In this document: in pieces, positions 55,024 through 64,000 of the stretch
How positions within the stretch are numbered: the stretch's first letter is position 1
How the letters are laid out: every line of letters starts with the position of its first letter
Assembly: GCA_012960505.1 (NCBI GenBank)
Contig: DUBC01000007.1
Coordinates: 62,001 to 126,000 of the forward strand
Length of the DNA: 64,000 nucleotides
Reading direction: 5' to 3'
Source: Verrucomicrobiales bacterium
Lineage (GTDB): Bacteria; Verrucomicrobiota; Verrucomicrobiia; Verrucomicrobiales; DEV007
Notes under the pieces: model-generated
Database searches by the model: none
What the model was told of the DNA's origin: nothing
Seen by the model: the letters and a program-made list of their open reading frames with translations, nothing else
Position numbers and translations under genes: made by a program

Positions 55024-55515
55024 TTAGGAGCGTAGATAATGGCATATCTCGAACTGGTCATTTACCAGTTCCTTTTTGTTTAACGCGAATTCCATTTCGA
55101 ATGGCGGGAATTTGGCGTCTCCATCGTAATCTTTATAAATATGTGTAAGAAATATTTCTCGAGTCATATTCATGAGAGTTGAGTAGATTTGAGCTCCTCC
55201 GATTATAAATATTGGGTCTGAGTGATCTTTGAAATCATCTATAAACTCCTCAATGCTTTTATATAGATCTATGCCTTGTGCTGGCTGATCCATTGTCTTG
55301 CTTAGTATGATGTTTTGTCTATTGGGCAATGGTCGCCCAATAGATTCATAGGTTTTTCTTCCCATAACGACGGAGTGCCCAGAGGTAAGTTTTTTGAAAA
55401 ATTTGAGATCTTCCGGAAAGTGCCAAGGCAGTGCACCCTTAGCGCCAATGACTCGGTTATTGCTCATTGCTGCAACTGCTATCAGATGCGGCAACTTGTC
55501 AGTGGCGTTACTCAT
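55024..55515 (-). CDS. folA: dihydrofolate reductase
   Basis: The 163-residue enzyme reduces dihydrofolate to tetrahydrofolate with NADPH. It contains [31 protein letters not shown], with the catalytic acid in the PEDL region, [24 protein letters not shown] and [13 protein letters not shown], all in the expected order. The start codon overlaps the thyA stop by 4 bp, coupling the reductase to the enzyme that makes dihydrofolate. Confidence 0.96.
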   Translation of the reverse strand: MSNATDKLPHLIAVAAMSNNRVIGAKGALPWHFPEDLKFFKKLTSGHSVVMGRKTYESIGRPLPNRQNIILSKTMDQPAQGIDLYKSIEEFIDDFKDHSDPIFIIGGAQIYSTLMNMTREIFLTHIYKDYDGDAKFPPFEMEFALNKKELVNDQFEICHYLRS

Positions 55516-56312
55516 ACAGAAATTGGTGCAGAGATAGCCGGATGAGGATCATAGTTATTAAGTTTAAAGTCCTCGAAAGTGAAATTATCTATTTCTGAAA
55601 CTTGGGGATTAATCCACATTGTAGGCAGTTCTCGAGGATCTCTTGAAAGTTGAGTTTCAACTTGGTCAAGGTGGTTTAAATAAATGTGAAGGTCTCCAAA
55701 AGTGTGAACAAAATCTCCGGGCTTTAAAGAGCATACTTGCGCTACCATTAGTGTTAAAAGTGAATAGCTCGCAATGTTAAATGGAACTCCAAGGAAAAGG
55801 TCCGCGGATCTTTGGTAGAGCTGACAGCTTAATTCATTGGACTCAATATCAACATAGAATTGATAAAATGCATGACATGGAGGTAATGCCATCCTCTCTA
55901 CTTCTCCCGGATTCCAAGCGCATACAATGTGCCTCCTATCCGTAGGATTGTTTTTAATGCCGTCGATGAGATTTGCTACTTGGTCAATTGTTTGCCCTCT
56001 TGAGTTTTTCCACTTTCTCCATTGCTCTCCATAAACAGGCCCAAGATTACCGTCATCGTCAGCCCATTCGTCCCAAATCGTGACTTTGTTATCTTTAAGA
56101 TAACCAATGTTTGTGTCGCCTTTTAAGAACCATAAAAGTTCATGAATGATTGATCTTAAGTGAAGTTTTTTTGTAGTTAGGCAGGGAAATGTATCTCTTA
56201 AGTTAAATCTAGCTTGAGCTCCGAAGACAGACATTGTGCCTGTGCCTGTTCGATCACCGCGTTGCTTACCTTGATCTAGTACAAGTTTGAGAAGTCGGTG
56301 ATATTCCTTCAT
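55512..56312 (-). CDS. thyA: thymidylate synthase
   Basis: ThyA methylates dUMP with 5,10-methylene-THF, releasing dihydrofolate. The 266-residue protein has the N-terminal [24 protein letters not shown], the catalytic Cys146 in [12 protein letters not shown], and [21 protein letters not shown] followed by [15 protein letters not shown]. The C-terminus ends ISAPISV, close to the canonical Val-terminated tail. It forms a two-gene operon with folA; 89 bp separate it from the pseudopilin-like gene upstream. Confidence 0.97.
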   Translation of the reverse strand: MKEYHRLLKLVLDQGKQRGDRTGTGTMSVFGAQARFNLRDTFPCLTTKKLHLRSIIHELLWFLKGDTNIGYLKDNKVTIWDEWADDDGNLGPVYGEQWRKWKNSRGQTIDQVANLIDGIKNNPTDRRHIVCAWNPGEVERMALPPCHAFYQFYVDIESNELSCQLYQRSADLFLGVPFNIASYSLLTLMVAQVCSLKPGDFVHTFGDLHIYLNHLDQVETQLSRDPRELPTMWINPQVSEIDNFTFEDFKLNNYDPHPAISAPISV

Positions 56313-56401
56313 AGAAAAAATGATTACTAATTTTGTTAAGTAAAGCTAGAGATCTAATCAAGTTAAATGTTTAAAGGAAACCAAATAATTGAGCCATAAT
56401 T

Positions 56402-56887
56402 TCATTTTCTTGTGTTTTTGACTGAAAAGTTTGGGAGAATGTCATCCTGATCACCATAGAGACCGTTCATTCCGTTTGAGCTGATACGTGTTCGATCATT
56501 TAATTTCCTGAAAATAATAGGTCTTTTCCAGTAATCTACTAGCCGCCCCTCTTTAACTAGCATGCTCCTTTTCCTTAGGTAAATTTTATTCCTAGAGTTG
56601 GTTCCAAGTAATGCATTTATAGTTTCAGTGGAATTGGTTAAAGTTTTAGATTCGGGGTAATCCGTTCTGTATCTTCTTAATGCATCATCGAGGATAATTA
56701 TTAGTTGAGAGGTTGCCTTAGATTGAACGCTGGGCCAGATGAAGAAGTAATATATGATGGATGTGATAAAAATGATAACAGAGCACCAAGTTATTGCGGA
56801 TACGCATCCCTTCCTCATTAAGAAGCTTTCTGTATTCGGTTGAAGAAATTGATCAATGAATTTAAGTAGTACTTTATCCCAATGCAC
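56402..56887 (-). CDS. pseudopilin (GspG)-like protein with unusual N-terminus
   Basis: The 161-residue protein has one transmembrane helix (SAITWCSVIIFITSIIYYFFIW) near residue 30 and a C-terminal half that ends YWKRPIIFRKLNDRTRISSNGMNGLYGDQDDILP, the equivalent of the GspG pattern DPWGxPYxY...SxGxDGxxGTxDDI with its Asp-rich calcium loop. The N-terminus lacks the prepilin cleavage site and GFTLIE motif, so it is not a normal processed pseudopilin. It follows the broken cupredoxin gene after 19 bp and is the last gene of the hemQ-led operon. Confidence 0.65.
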   Translation of the reverse strand: MHWDKVLLKFIDQFLQPNTESFLMRKGCVSAITWCSVIIFITSIIYYFFIWPSVQSKATSQLIIILDDALRRYRTDYPESKTLTNSTETINALLGTNSRNKIYLRKRSMLVKEGRLVDYWKRPIIFRKLNDRTRISSNGMNGLYGDQDDILPNFSVKNTRK

Positions 56888-56906
56888 ATTAGAAAGTAAG
56901 CTTCGC

Positions 56907-57371
56907 TTATTTTTCTACTTTCAGGATAGCGTTCATTAAACGCCAGTGCCCTGGGAATGTGCAGATAATTGGATAGTCTCCAGCTTTTTTGATTGTGAAT
57001 TTTAATGTTTGATTTCCACCTGGGTTAATGAGTTTGCTGGAATGAAGGATGTCTGGACTAGTTGGGACATAGTTTTTTTTCATTGCCTCAGGATCGGTAA
57101 GCATTGCATCGGCTAGGGATCCTACTTTATCTTTTGTTCAGGGCTTTAGGATGAGCACGTTGTGCTGGAGAAGGTCAGGATTTTTAAATATTAATTCTAT
57201 AGGGACACCCGCCTTGGCTTTGATTTCCGACTGCGCGAACTTCATTTGTGCGGGAGGGTCAGCTTTAGCGGATAGTTTGATTACTTGGGTTTTATTCTTT
57301 TTTTCAGTAGCGCCAATACATGCTAATGATAATAAGATTAGAGTTGAGCAAATGAATTTCATATTGTGCAT
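56907..57371 (-). pseudogene. cupredoxin (azurin/auracyanin-like) split by an in-frame TGA
   Basis: Two short open frames in the same phase (56907-57104 and 57138-57371) join into one small blue copper protein of about 154 residues if the TGA at 57138-57140 is read through. It starts with a signal peptide (MKFICSTLILLSLACIG), then IKAKAGVPIELIFKNPDLLQHNVLILKP, the stop codon, TKDKVGSLADAM, YVPTSPDILHSSKLINPGG and ICTFPGHWRLMNAILKV. All type-1 copper ligands are present (His in LQHN, Cys in CTF, His in GHW, Met in RLM). Relatives carry KPG at this point, so TGA probably replaces GGA (Gly). It may be a recent nonsense mutation or a sequence error. It is 6 bp after the Ahb-like gene. Confidence 0.8.
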
Positions 57372-57377
57372 TTATTT

Positions 57378-58475
57378 TTAATCATATTTTTGATGCCATT
57401 CCTTATAAATTTCTGGTGAAATTTCTGATGGTTTGATCTCACTGCGCCCACCCCAAAAGACATTCGTGTATAAGAGATCAATTCCTACTTCTTTAAGATG
57501 TGAATCTATGGCTTGTTTGTGCTCAAGGATCTTGTTTTTGTCTGTCCCATGGACAACCCCCATTACATTTACATTCCCGAAATTATCACCACCTTCTCGC
57601 CAATAGCAATGAGTAAGGATATGGTGTCTTCCGATTTCTGAGCCTGCTTTGAGTTGCATTCCTTCTCGTACCCTCCAATGAAATAAGCCATTGAAGCGAG
57701 TGACTCTTTTGCCGGTGGAGGAAGGCTTAGTGTGTTCAAGGAAAGTTGAAAAACGACCTATAACTTTTTTCTGGTTAAGAGCTTCTGCGATTTCGAAAAA
57801 TTTTTCTAATGGTATATTGAGTCGTTCGGCACGGGCATTCCATGGTTCAGGGCAAATTTCCTCTTGTTTCAGCTCTTCCTTTAATGAAAGTAAAACTTCC
57901 CATTCAATTGGGGAGAGTTCTACTACCTTTGTTGTCATCATTTCGGCTAGAGAATCAGACTTTGATCCTAGTGACATATTTTTCCTTCTAACATGACCTA
58001 CACCTAGAGTGAAAACGCCCTTGGCTGGCATTAGAATATATTTTTCAGCTCCGATGATGTTTTTGATTTTGTTTGCGTGATCTTCTAATGATTCACCTTG
58101 TGGAACTTTAAGGGTTGTCCATAGTTTGAATTCTGATCCGGTGATTTCTCTGTCAGTTGAACGGATTACTACATGCCCGCTGAATGGGTCTTCCTTGAAC
58201 ATGAAGTCAAATGCTTCATCGATCTTGTCATTATCGATTTTCCAAGCGCAAAGAGCGCCGTGAGCGAGTTTAGTTGAAAGTAATGTTTGTCGCACCCTGC
58301 GTATAATACCCGCATGCAGCATGTTTTTTATTCTTTCGATTACGATATCAAGTTCAATTCCTGATTGTTCAGAAATTAGATGGAATGGTTGTCTTTGAAA
58401 TCCTCTGACTAGATCTTCTGAGATTTCTAAGATTTTAGCGTTTATAGGGTCGTCGTGTTCGACAGGAATGATCAT
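57378..58475 (-). CDS. two-halved Lrp/AsnC siroheme-decarboxylase-like protein (AhbA/AhbB)
   Basis: The 365-residue protein consists of two Lrp-like halves. Each has a winged-helix region (QPFHLISEQSGIELDIVIERI near residue 30; WNARAERLNIPLEKFFEIAEAL near 205) and a beta-sheet domain. The second half shows the Ahb/Nir motif HCYWREGGDNFGNVNVMGVVHG. AhbA and AhbB normally are separate chains that together remove two acetate groups from siroheme in the alternative heme pathway; here they seem fused. The neighbour hemQ, 16 bp upstream, belongs to a different heme route, so this protein may be a heme-linked regulator or decarboxylase. Confidence 0.78.
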   Translation of the reverse strand: MIIPVEHDDPINAKILEISEDLVRGFQRQPFHLISEQSGIELDIVIERIKNMLHAGIIRRVRQTLLSTKLAHGALCAWKIDNDKIDEAFDFMFKEDPFSGHVVIRSTDREITGSEFKLWTTLKVPQGESLEDHANKIKNIIGAEKYILMPAKGVFTLGVGHVRRKNMSLGSKSDSLAEMMTTKVVELSPIEWEVLLSLKEELKQEEICPEPWNARAERLNIPLEKFFEIAEALNQKKVIGRFSTFLEHTKPSSTGKRVTRFNGLFHWRVREGMQLKAGSEIGRHHILTHCYWREGGDNFGNVNVMGVVHGTDKNKILEHKQAIDSHLKEVGIDLLYTNVFWGGRSEIKPSEISPEIYKEWHQKYD

Positions 58476-58491
58476 TTATAAGAAATTTGAT

Positions 58492-59325
58492 TTATAGATC
58501 AACCCTTCTAAAGAGCTGATCGAGTGGAAGTTGTAAGCCTATGTAGAAATCTCCAAATTCAGCGTATTTTACAGACACTTCATCATATCTCATTTTATAC
58601 ACGATCCCTTTGATGTCATAGCTGTTGTTGGCAAATAGCGTAACGCCCCACTCTGAGTCATCGAGACCGACGGACCCGGTTATTAGTTGTCTGATTTTGC
58701 CAGCCCATTGGCGTCCGACCTTGCCGTGTTCGGCCATTAGTCTTTTACGTTCATCAAATGGTAGAGCGTACCAGTTAAATGATTCCCCGCGCCTTTTAGC
58801 CATACTGTAAAAACAAAAGACAGGCCAATCTGGCATGTTCGGATATAGCTTATCGTTAGAATATTTGGCCATGTGAGTTTTGAAATCATTGAGAGCGGTT
58901 TCATACTCATCAGAACCTTCCGTGAGATTACGATCAGATTTTAGCGTTTTTTCAGAATATTCTTCTTCAGTTGTCATATAATCACCAGTTTCAGTCATAG
59001 ATAAATAGCTGAAACTTGGAGTCAGAATGTCTGCGCCAAGTGCAAGGGTTAATTGCTTTTCAAATGTATTAGCTAAGTGGAGGTCATCAGTGAGCAGCAT
59101 AAATCCGATGTCTGCTTTAGGGGTCACTATGCTAAAGGAGAGTAATTGTGTCTTCGGAGTGCTTCTTATTTCTTGTATCAGTATGGATAAATCTGTTTTT
59201 GCTTTGAGTCGCTCTTCTTCGCTCAGTAGAGACCATTGTGTGTGATCAATTTGATAAAATAAATGAATTACGTGCCAACCTTCTGTGGGCACGATTGGCG
59301 TTGTCTGAGTGTCGTTGGTGCTCAT
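58492..59325 (-). CDS. hemQ: coproheme decarboxylase HemQ (chlorite dismutase family)
   Basis: HemQ (ChdC) converts coproheme to heme b with peroxide, the last step of the coproporphyrin-dependent pathway. The 277-residue protein has the chlorite-dismutase fold with SFNWYALPFDERKRLMAEHGKVGRQWAG, in which His200 is the expected heme ligand, followed by ITGSVGLDDSEWGVTLFANN and the C-terminal YKMRYDEVSVKYAEFGDFYIG. It heads a minus-strand operon with the Ahb-like gene, the cupredoxin and the pseudopilin-like gene. Confidence 0.9.
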   Translation of the reverse strand: MSTNDTQTTPIVPTEGWHVIHLFYQIDHTQWSLLSEEERLKAKTDLSILIQEIRSTPKTQLLSFSIVTPKADIGFMLLTDDLHLANTFEKQLTLALGADILTPSFSYLSMTETGDYMTTEEEYSEKTLKSDRNLTEGSDEYETALNDFKTHMAKYSNDKLYPNMPDWPVFCFYSMAKRRGESFNWYALPFDERKRLMAEHGKVGRQWAGKIRQLITGSVGLDDSEWGVTLFANNSYDIKGIVYKMRYDEVSVKYAEFGDFYIGLQLPLDQLFRRVDL

Positions 59326-59369
59326 ATATTTGAGTGTTTTGCAGAGTTATGAAGAAAGCAAATTGATTA

Positions 59370-60113
59370 TCATTGATTGGAACCACTTAGTTCGATTCCG
59401 GGAATTTCAAAAATGGCTAGAGTGGACCATTTTCCGTTTGTGCCGCTTTCCATAATGGTTGCGCTCCATGGACCAATGGAATTCTTGGTGTCTGCTATTT
59501 TATAAGAAGAAAAGTTTAGCATATTATTTAATCCGCTAGTGGACCTAACCATTAAATTATTTCCATTTTGATCCACAAATGAATTATTCTTTGATATGAA
59601 TTGGAATGTATTTGGGTCGCCTTGAATGGTGCCTTCAGAGTCTTTGAACACAACCTGAAGGTATCCGTCATTACCTGTTGTTTCTTTAATTTTGATAACC
59701 GGAACAATTACGCTCGGAGGGTTGAGCTTTTCAAGGTCAGGACTTAATTCCCAACCGCATTCAATTTTTTTTAATTGAAGTACTGATCCTTTTATGGTTT
59801 TGGGGACCTTCGCAGAGATTTTTTCTTTTGAATGACTGAATTTGTTTTTTGTATTACTGTATGTTTCAATTAGAGCAATGAGTGATGCCAAGCAAATAGC
59901 GAAAACCAATGCGGTGGTAAGTAGAGATAAAGGTGAGGTCTTATTTTTTCGTTTATTTTGACGCAGAGCGTTTGGATCTGGCTCTAGATCTGAGAGAACT
60001 CTACTCGGATCTGAAATGGGTTTTGGCAGTGAATCAGTTTCATCTTGTGCTGGCAATGAATAAGGGACATTGTCTGATCCATTTGAGTCGTTAGATTTTT
60101 TTTGATTTGGCAT
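59370..60113 (-). CDS. hypothetical single-pass membrane protein
   Basis: A 247-residue protein with a Ser/Asp/Pro-rich cytoplasmic N-terminus of about 55 residues, one transmembrane helix at about 62-82 (LSLLTTALVFAICLASLIALI), and a C-terminal domain with beta-strand character (IVPVIKIKETTGNDGYLQVVF, NSFVDQNGNNLMVRS, TNGKWSTLAIFEIPG). I recognise no family. It lies 44 bp upstream of hemQ on the same strand and may belong to that operon. Confidence 0.55.
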   Translation of the reverse strand: MPNQKKSNDSNGSDNVPYSLPAQDETDSLPKPISDPSRVLSDLEPDPNALRQNKRKNKTSPLSLLTTALVFAICLASLIALIETYSNTKNKFSHSKEKISAKVPKTIKGSVLQLKKIECGWELSPDLEKLNPPSVIVPVIKIKETTGNDGYLQVVFKDSEGTIQGDPNTFQFISKNNSFVDQNGNNLMVRSTSGLNNMLNFSSYKIADTKNSIGPWSATIMESGTNGKWSTLAIFEIPGIELSGSNQ

Positions 60114-60247
60114 TTATAATTCTCTATGGATTGTTTAATGAACTTAACGTGCATGCAAATCATTTTATCTTCAAAGCATTGTGTGAATTCATAAAAAAAA
60201 GATTGCTTCTCAGTTTTAACGACTAACTTATATTAAATTATTGGGCA

Positions 60248-60484
60248 ATGGCTGACAAAGAAGACAGTTACGAAGAAAATGCCAAAGGGCAGTACTATGT
60301 AGATGATCAATGCATCGATTGTGATCTTTGCAGGGAAACCTCGTCTGATAATTTCACGAGGCAAGAAGAGGGCGGATATTCTTACTTATATAAACAGCCT
60401 GAATCGGATGAAGAGAGGGAGCTTTGTGAAGAGGCGATGGAGGGATGTCCAGTCGAAGCGATTGGCAATGACGGTAACGATTAG
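60248..60484 (+). CDS. small 4Fe-4S ferredoxin
   Basis: A 78-residue acidic ferredoxin. The Cys pattern CIDCDLC (CxxCxxC) near residue 22 and the later GCPVEAIG provide four ligands for a single [4Fe-4S] cluster, with one further Cys in ELCEE. It is an electron carrier with no partner obvious here. A DciA-like gene starts one base after its stop, and the HAD and folB genes follow, so four genes are probably transcribed together. Confidence 0.88.
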   Translation: MADKEDSYEENAKGQYYVDDQCIDCDLCRETSSDNFTRQEEGGYSYLYKQPESDEERELCEEAMEGCPVEAIGNDGND

Positions 60485-60485
60485 A

Positions 60486-60863
60486 ATGGCTCGCAAGTTT
60501 AAAACTAAGCATTCTATTCTTCGGCAACAATTAATTGATGAGTGGCGGGGTCTAAAGTCTCCCGATGAAACTGATTCTCCTAAAGAAATTTCTGATGTGG
60601 TTTCTGCTGCACTCAAGGGTTTGGGGGTCAGTAATCTTTTGTCAGAGGATGATGTGGTGAGGGCTTGGAATCAAATAATGCCAGCAGTCATAACAGAGAA
60701 CACTAGGCCTACAGGTTACAGAAACGGAATGATTGAAGTGAGTGTGCTTCAGCCATCAATTCATTATACCCTTGATAGGCAAATGAAGCCCGAAATTGTC
60801 AAAAAGCTGCAGAATCTATTTGGCCGTGAAAAAATTAAGGGAATTATCTTTAGGGTGGGCTGA
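60486..60863 (+). CDS. DUF721/DciA-like protein
   Basis: The protein of 125 residues starts at the ATG at 60486, right after the ferredoxin stop; the frame can be extended upstream inside the ferredoxin gene but that part has no support. It shows the DUF721/DciA pattern ISDVVSAALKGLGVSNLLSEDDVVRAWNQIMP and IEVSVLQPSIHYTLDRQMKPEIVKKLQ. DciA recruits the replicative helicase DnaB in bacteria that lack DnaC or DnaI. Confidence 0.8.
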   Translation: MARKFKTKHSILRQQLIDEWRGLKSPDETDSPKEISDVVSAALKGLGVSNLLSEDDVVRAWNQIMPAVITENTRPTGYRNGMIEVSVLQPSIHYTLDRQMKPEIVKKLQNLFGREKIKGIIFRVG

Positions 60864-60875
60864 TTTTTTATTTCT

Positions 60876-61499
60876 GTGAGTAAGTTCAGAAATATAATTT
60901 TTGATTGGTCAGGTACATTAGTTGATGACTTGAGTCCTGTCGTAGATGCAACAAATAAGGTGCTAAAGCATTATGGGAAAGCATCGCTAACGAGAAAGGA
61001 ATTTTGTGACTCTTTTTGTCTCCCTTTCGTTGATTTTTACAAGAATGTATTGCCGGGTGTTCCGATGCCTGAACTCGAAGAGCTGTATACACATTTCTTC
61101 GATGAATCAGAGGAACTCGTTGAAGTTTTGCCTGGTGCAGTCGATTTGCTTAATTTCTGCAAAGAGTTCGGATTAGGGGCTTTTCTTTTAAGTTCCATCA
61201 AAAATGAGCATTATGTTAGACAGTCCGAATATCTAAACCTTAATATCTATTTTGAAAAAGTTTATACTGAGGCCCTTGATAAAAGAATATGGATCAGATC
61301 GCTGATTAATGAGTGCTCATTAAATCTACAAGAAACGATTTTTGTTGGTGATATGCAGCATGATATTGATGCTGGTCACAGTGCTGGAGTGTTTACAGTT
61401 GCGGTACTTGGTGGTTATAATAGTGAAGAGATACTATTAGAATCAGAGCCCGATTTAGTTATTGATAACTTGCATAAGCTCTCTGATTATTTGTCCTGA
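60876..61499 (+). CDS. HAD-superfamily hydrolase (phosphoglycolate phosphatase-like)
   Basis: The 207-residue protein has the HAD core: motif I FDWSGTLVDD (nucleophile Asp10; the usual second Asp is Ser12), motif II LLSSIKN, the Lys region and motif IV FVGDMQHDIDAGHSAGVFTVAVLGG. A small helical cap is inserted after motif I. The DWSGT form recalls the DWAGT of phosphonoacetaldehyde hydrolase, in which the +2 residue is also not Asp. Substrate unknown. The start is GTG at 60876, 12 bp after the DciA-like gene. Confidence 0.82.
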   Translation: MSKFRNIIFDWSGTLVDDLSPVVDATNKVLKHYGKASLTRKEFCDSFCLPFVDFYKNVLPGVPMPELEELYTHFFDESEELVEVLPGAVDLLNFCKEFGLGAFLLSSIKNEHYVRQSEYLNLNIYFEKVYTEALDKRIWIRSLINECSLNLQETIFVGDMQHDIDAGHSAGVFTVAVLGGYNSEEILLESEPDLVIDNLHKLSDYLS

Positions 61500-61516
61500 A
61501 GATAAAGATAGGATAT

Positions 61517-64000
<2,484 letters not shown>

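Noticed and set aside
56907-57371. UGA read as Gly or selenocysteine genome-wide
   Set aside because: Other well-defined genes here, such as dapF, thyA and apaG, end in TGA at the expected places, so UGA is a stop codon in this organism; a Cys analogue at this site is also not seen in the family.
60303-60485. Upstream extension of the DciA-like frame into the ferredoxin gene
   Set aside because: The ferredoxin frame has clear cluster cysteines, and the DciA-like domain begins after the ATG at 60486; the extension has no similarity to the family.

Overview
The window is a gene-dense, AT-rich (roughly 60% A+T by eye) chromosomal segment of a Gram-negative bacterium, most likely a marine member of the Verrucomicrobiota (Opitutae/Puniceicoccales-like) or a close PVC relative. 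Signs of an outer membrane are an LptE-like lipoprotein, a BamD-like TPR protein and signal peptidase II. The lineage guess rests on gene content: a formylglycine-type sulfatase next to a Tat-exported Gfo/Idh/MocA oxidoreductase, a secreted PQQ-type beta-propeller, a 2563-residue CotH/lamin-tail/beta-helix surface protein ending in the DxDxDG..N..EY motif common in verrucomicrobial exoproteins, single-chain pyruvate carboxylase, HemQ, and several conserved proteins of unknown role. No rRNA, tRNA, CRISPR array, prophage or insertion sequence was seen. Both ends cut a gene: a secreted helical-repeat protein at the left and ligA at the right.

Layout. 1-7 kb: envelope and housekeeping genes (helical-repeat protein, rsmI, lptE-like, bamD-like) and obgE. 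6-16.8 kb: transporters, an aminotransferase, a hydroxyacid dehydrogenase, RlmD, a DUF58/MoxR pair, thiS and thiH. 16.8-20.6 kb: a plus-strand run with acpP, a LysM protein whose transpeptidase-like domain appears dead, and accA. 20.6-25.2 kb: a minus-strand biosynthetic operon trpA-dapF-dapA-dapB-folK-panB. 25.2-26.3 kb: an AT-rich leader, an HU-family gene and the one clear intrinsic terminator. 26.3-34 kb: the giant CotH protein. 34-41.7 kb: pyc, Gfo/Idh/MocA oxidoreductase, sulfatase, thiD. 41.8-50.9 kb: apaG, folate cyclo-ligase, lspA, rnhB, gatCA, two tail-anchored coiled-coil proteins, an ABC-2-like permease, RlmI and lysine 2,3-aminomutase. 51-56.3 kb: a SufR-like regulator lacking two cluster cysteines, a NUDIX enzyme, a YHS-domain membrane protein, a PQQ propeller, folA and thyA. 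56.4-59.3 kb: an operon hemQ - two-halved siroheme-decarboxylase-like protein - cupredoxin broken by an in-frame TGA - pseudopilin-like protein. 60.2-64 kb: ferredoxin, DciA-like protein, HAD phosphatase, folB and ligA.

Folate and one-carbon metabolism is spread through the window (folB, folK, folA, thyA, folate cyclo-ligase, possibly a PabC-type lyase), as are thiamine genes (thiS, thiH, thiD; thiG is not here). Twelve of twelve tail-to-tail gene junctions are 38 bp or less, four of them with overlapping stop codons. The points most worth a second look are the nonsense codon in the cupredoxin with all copper ligands intact, the heme-linked operon around it, the catalytically dead L,D-transpeptidase-like domain, the cysteine-poor SufR paralogue facing kamA, and the multidomain CotH protein.
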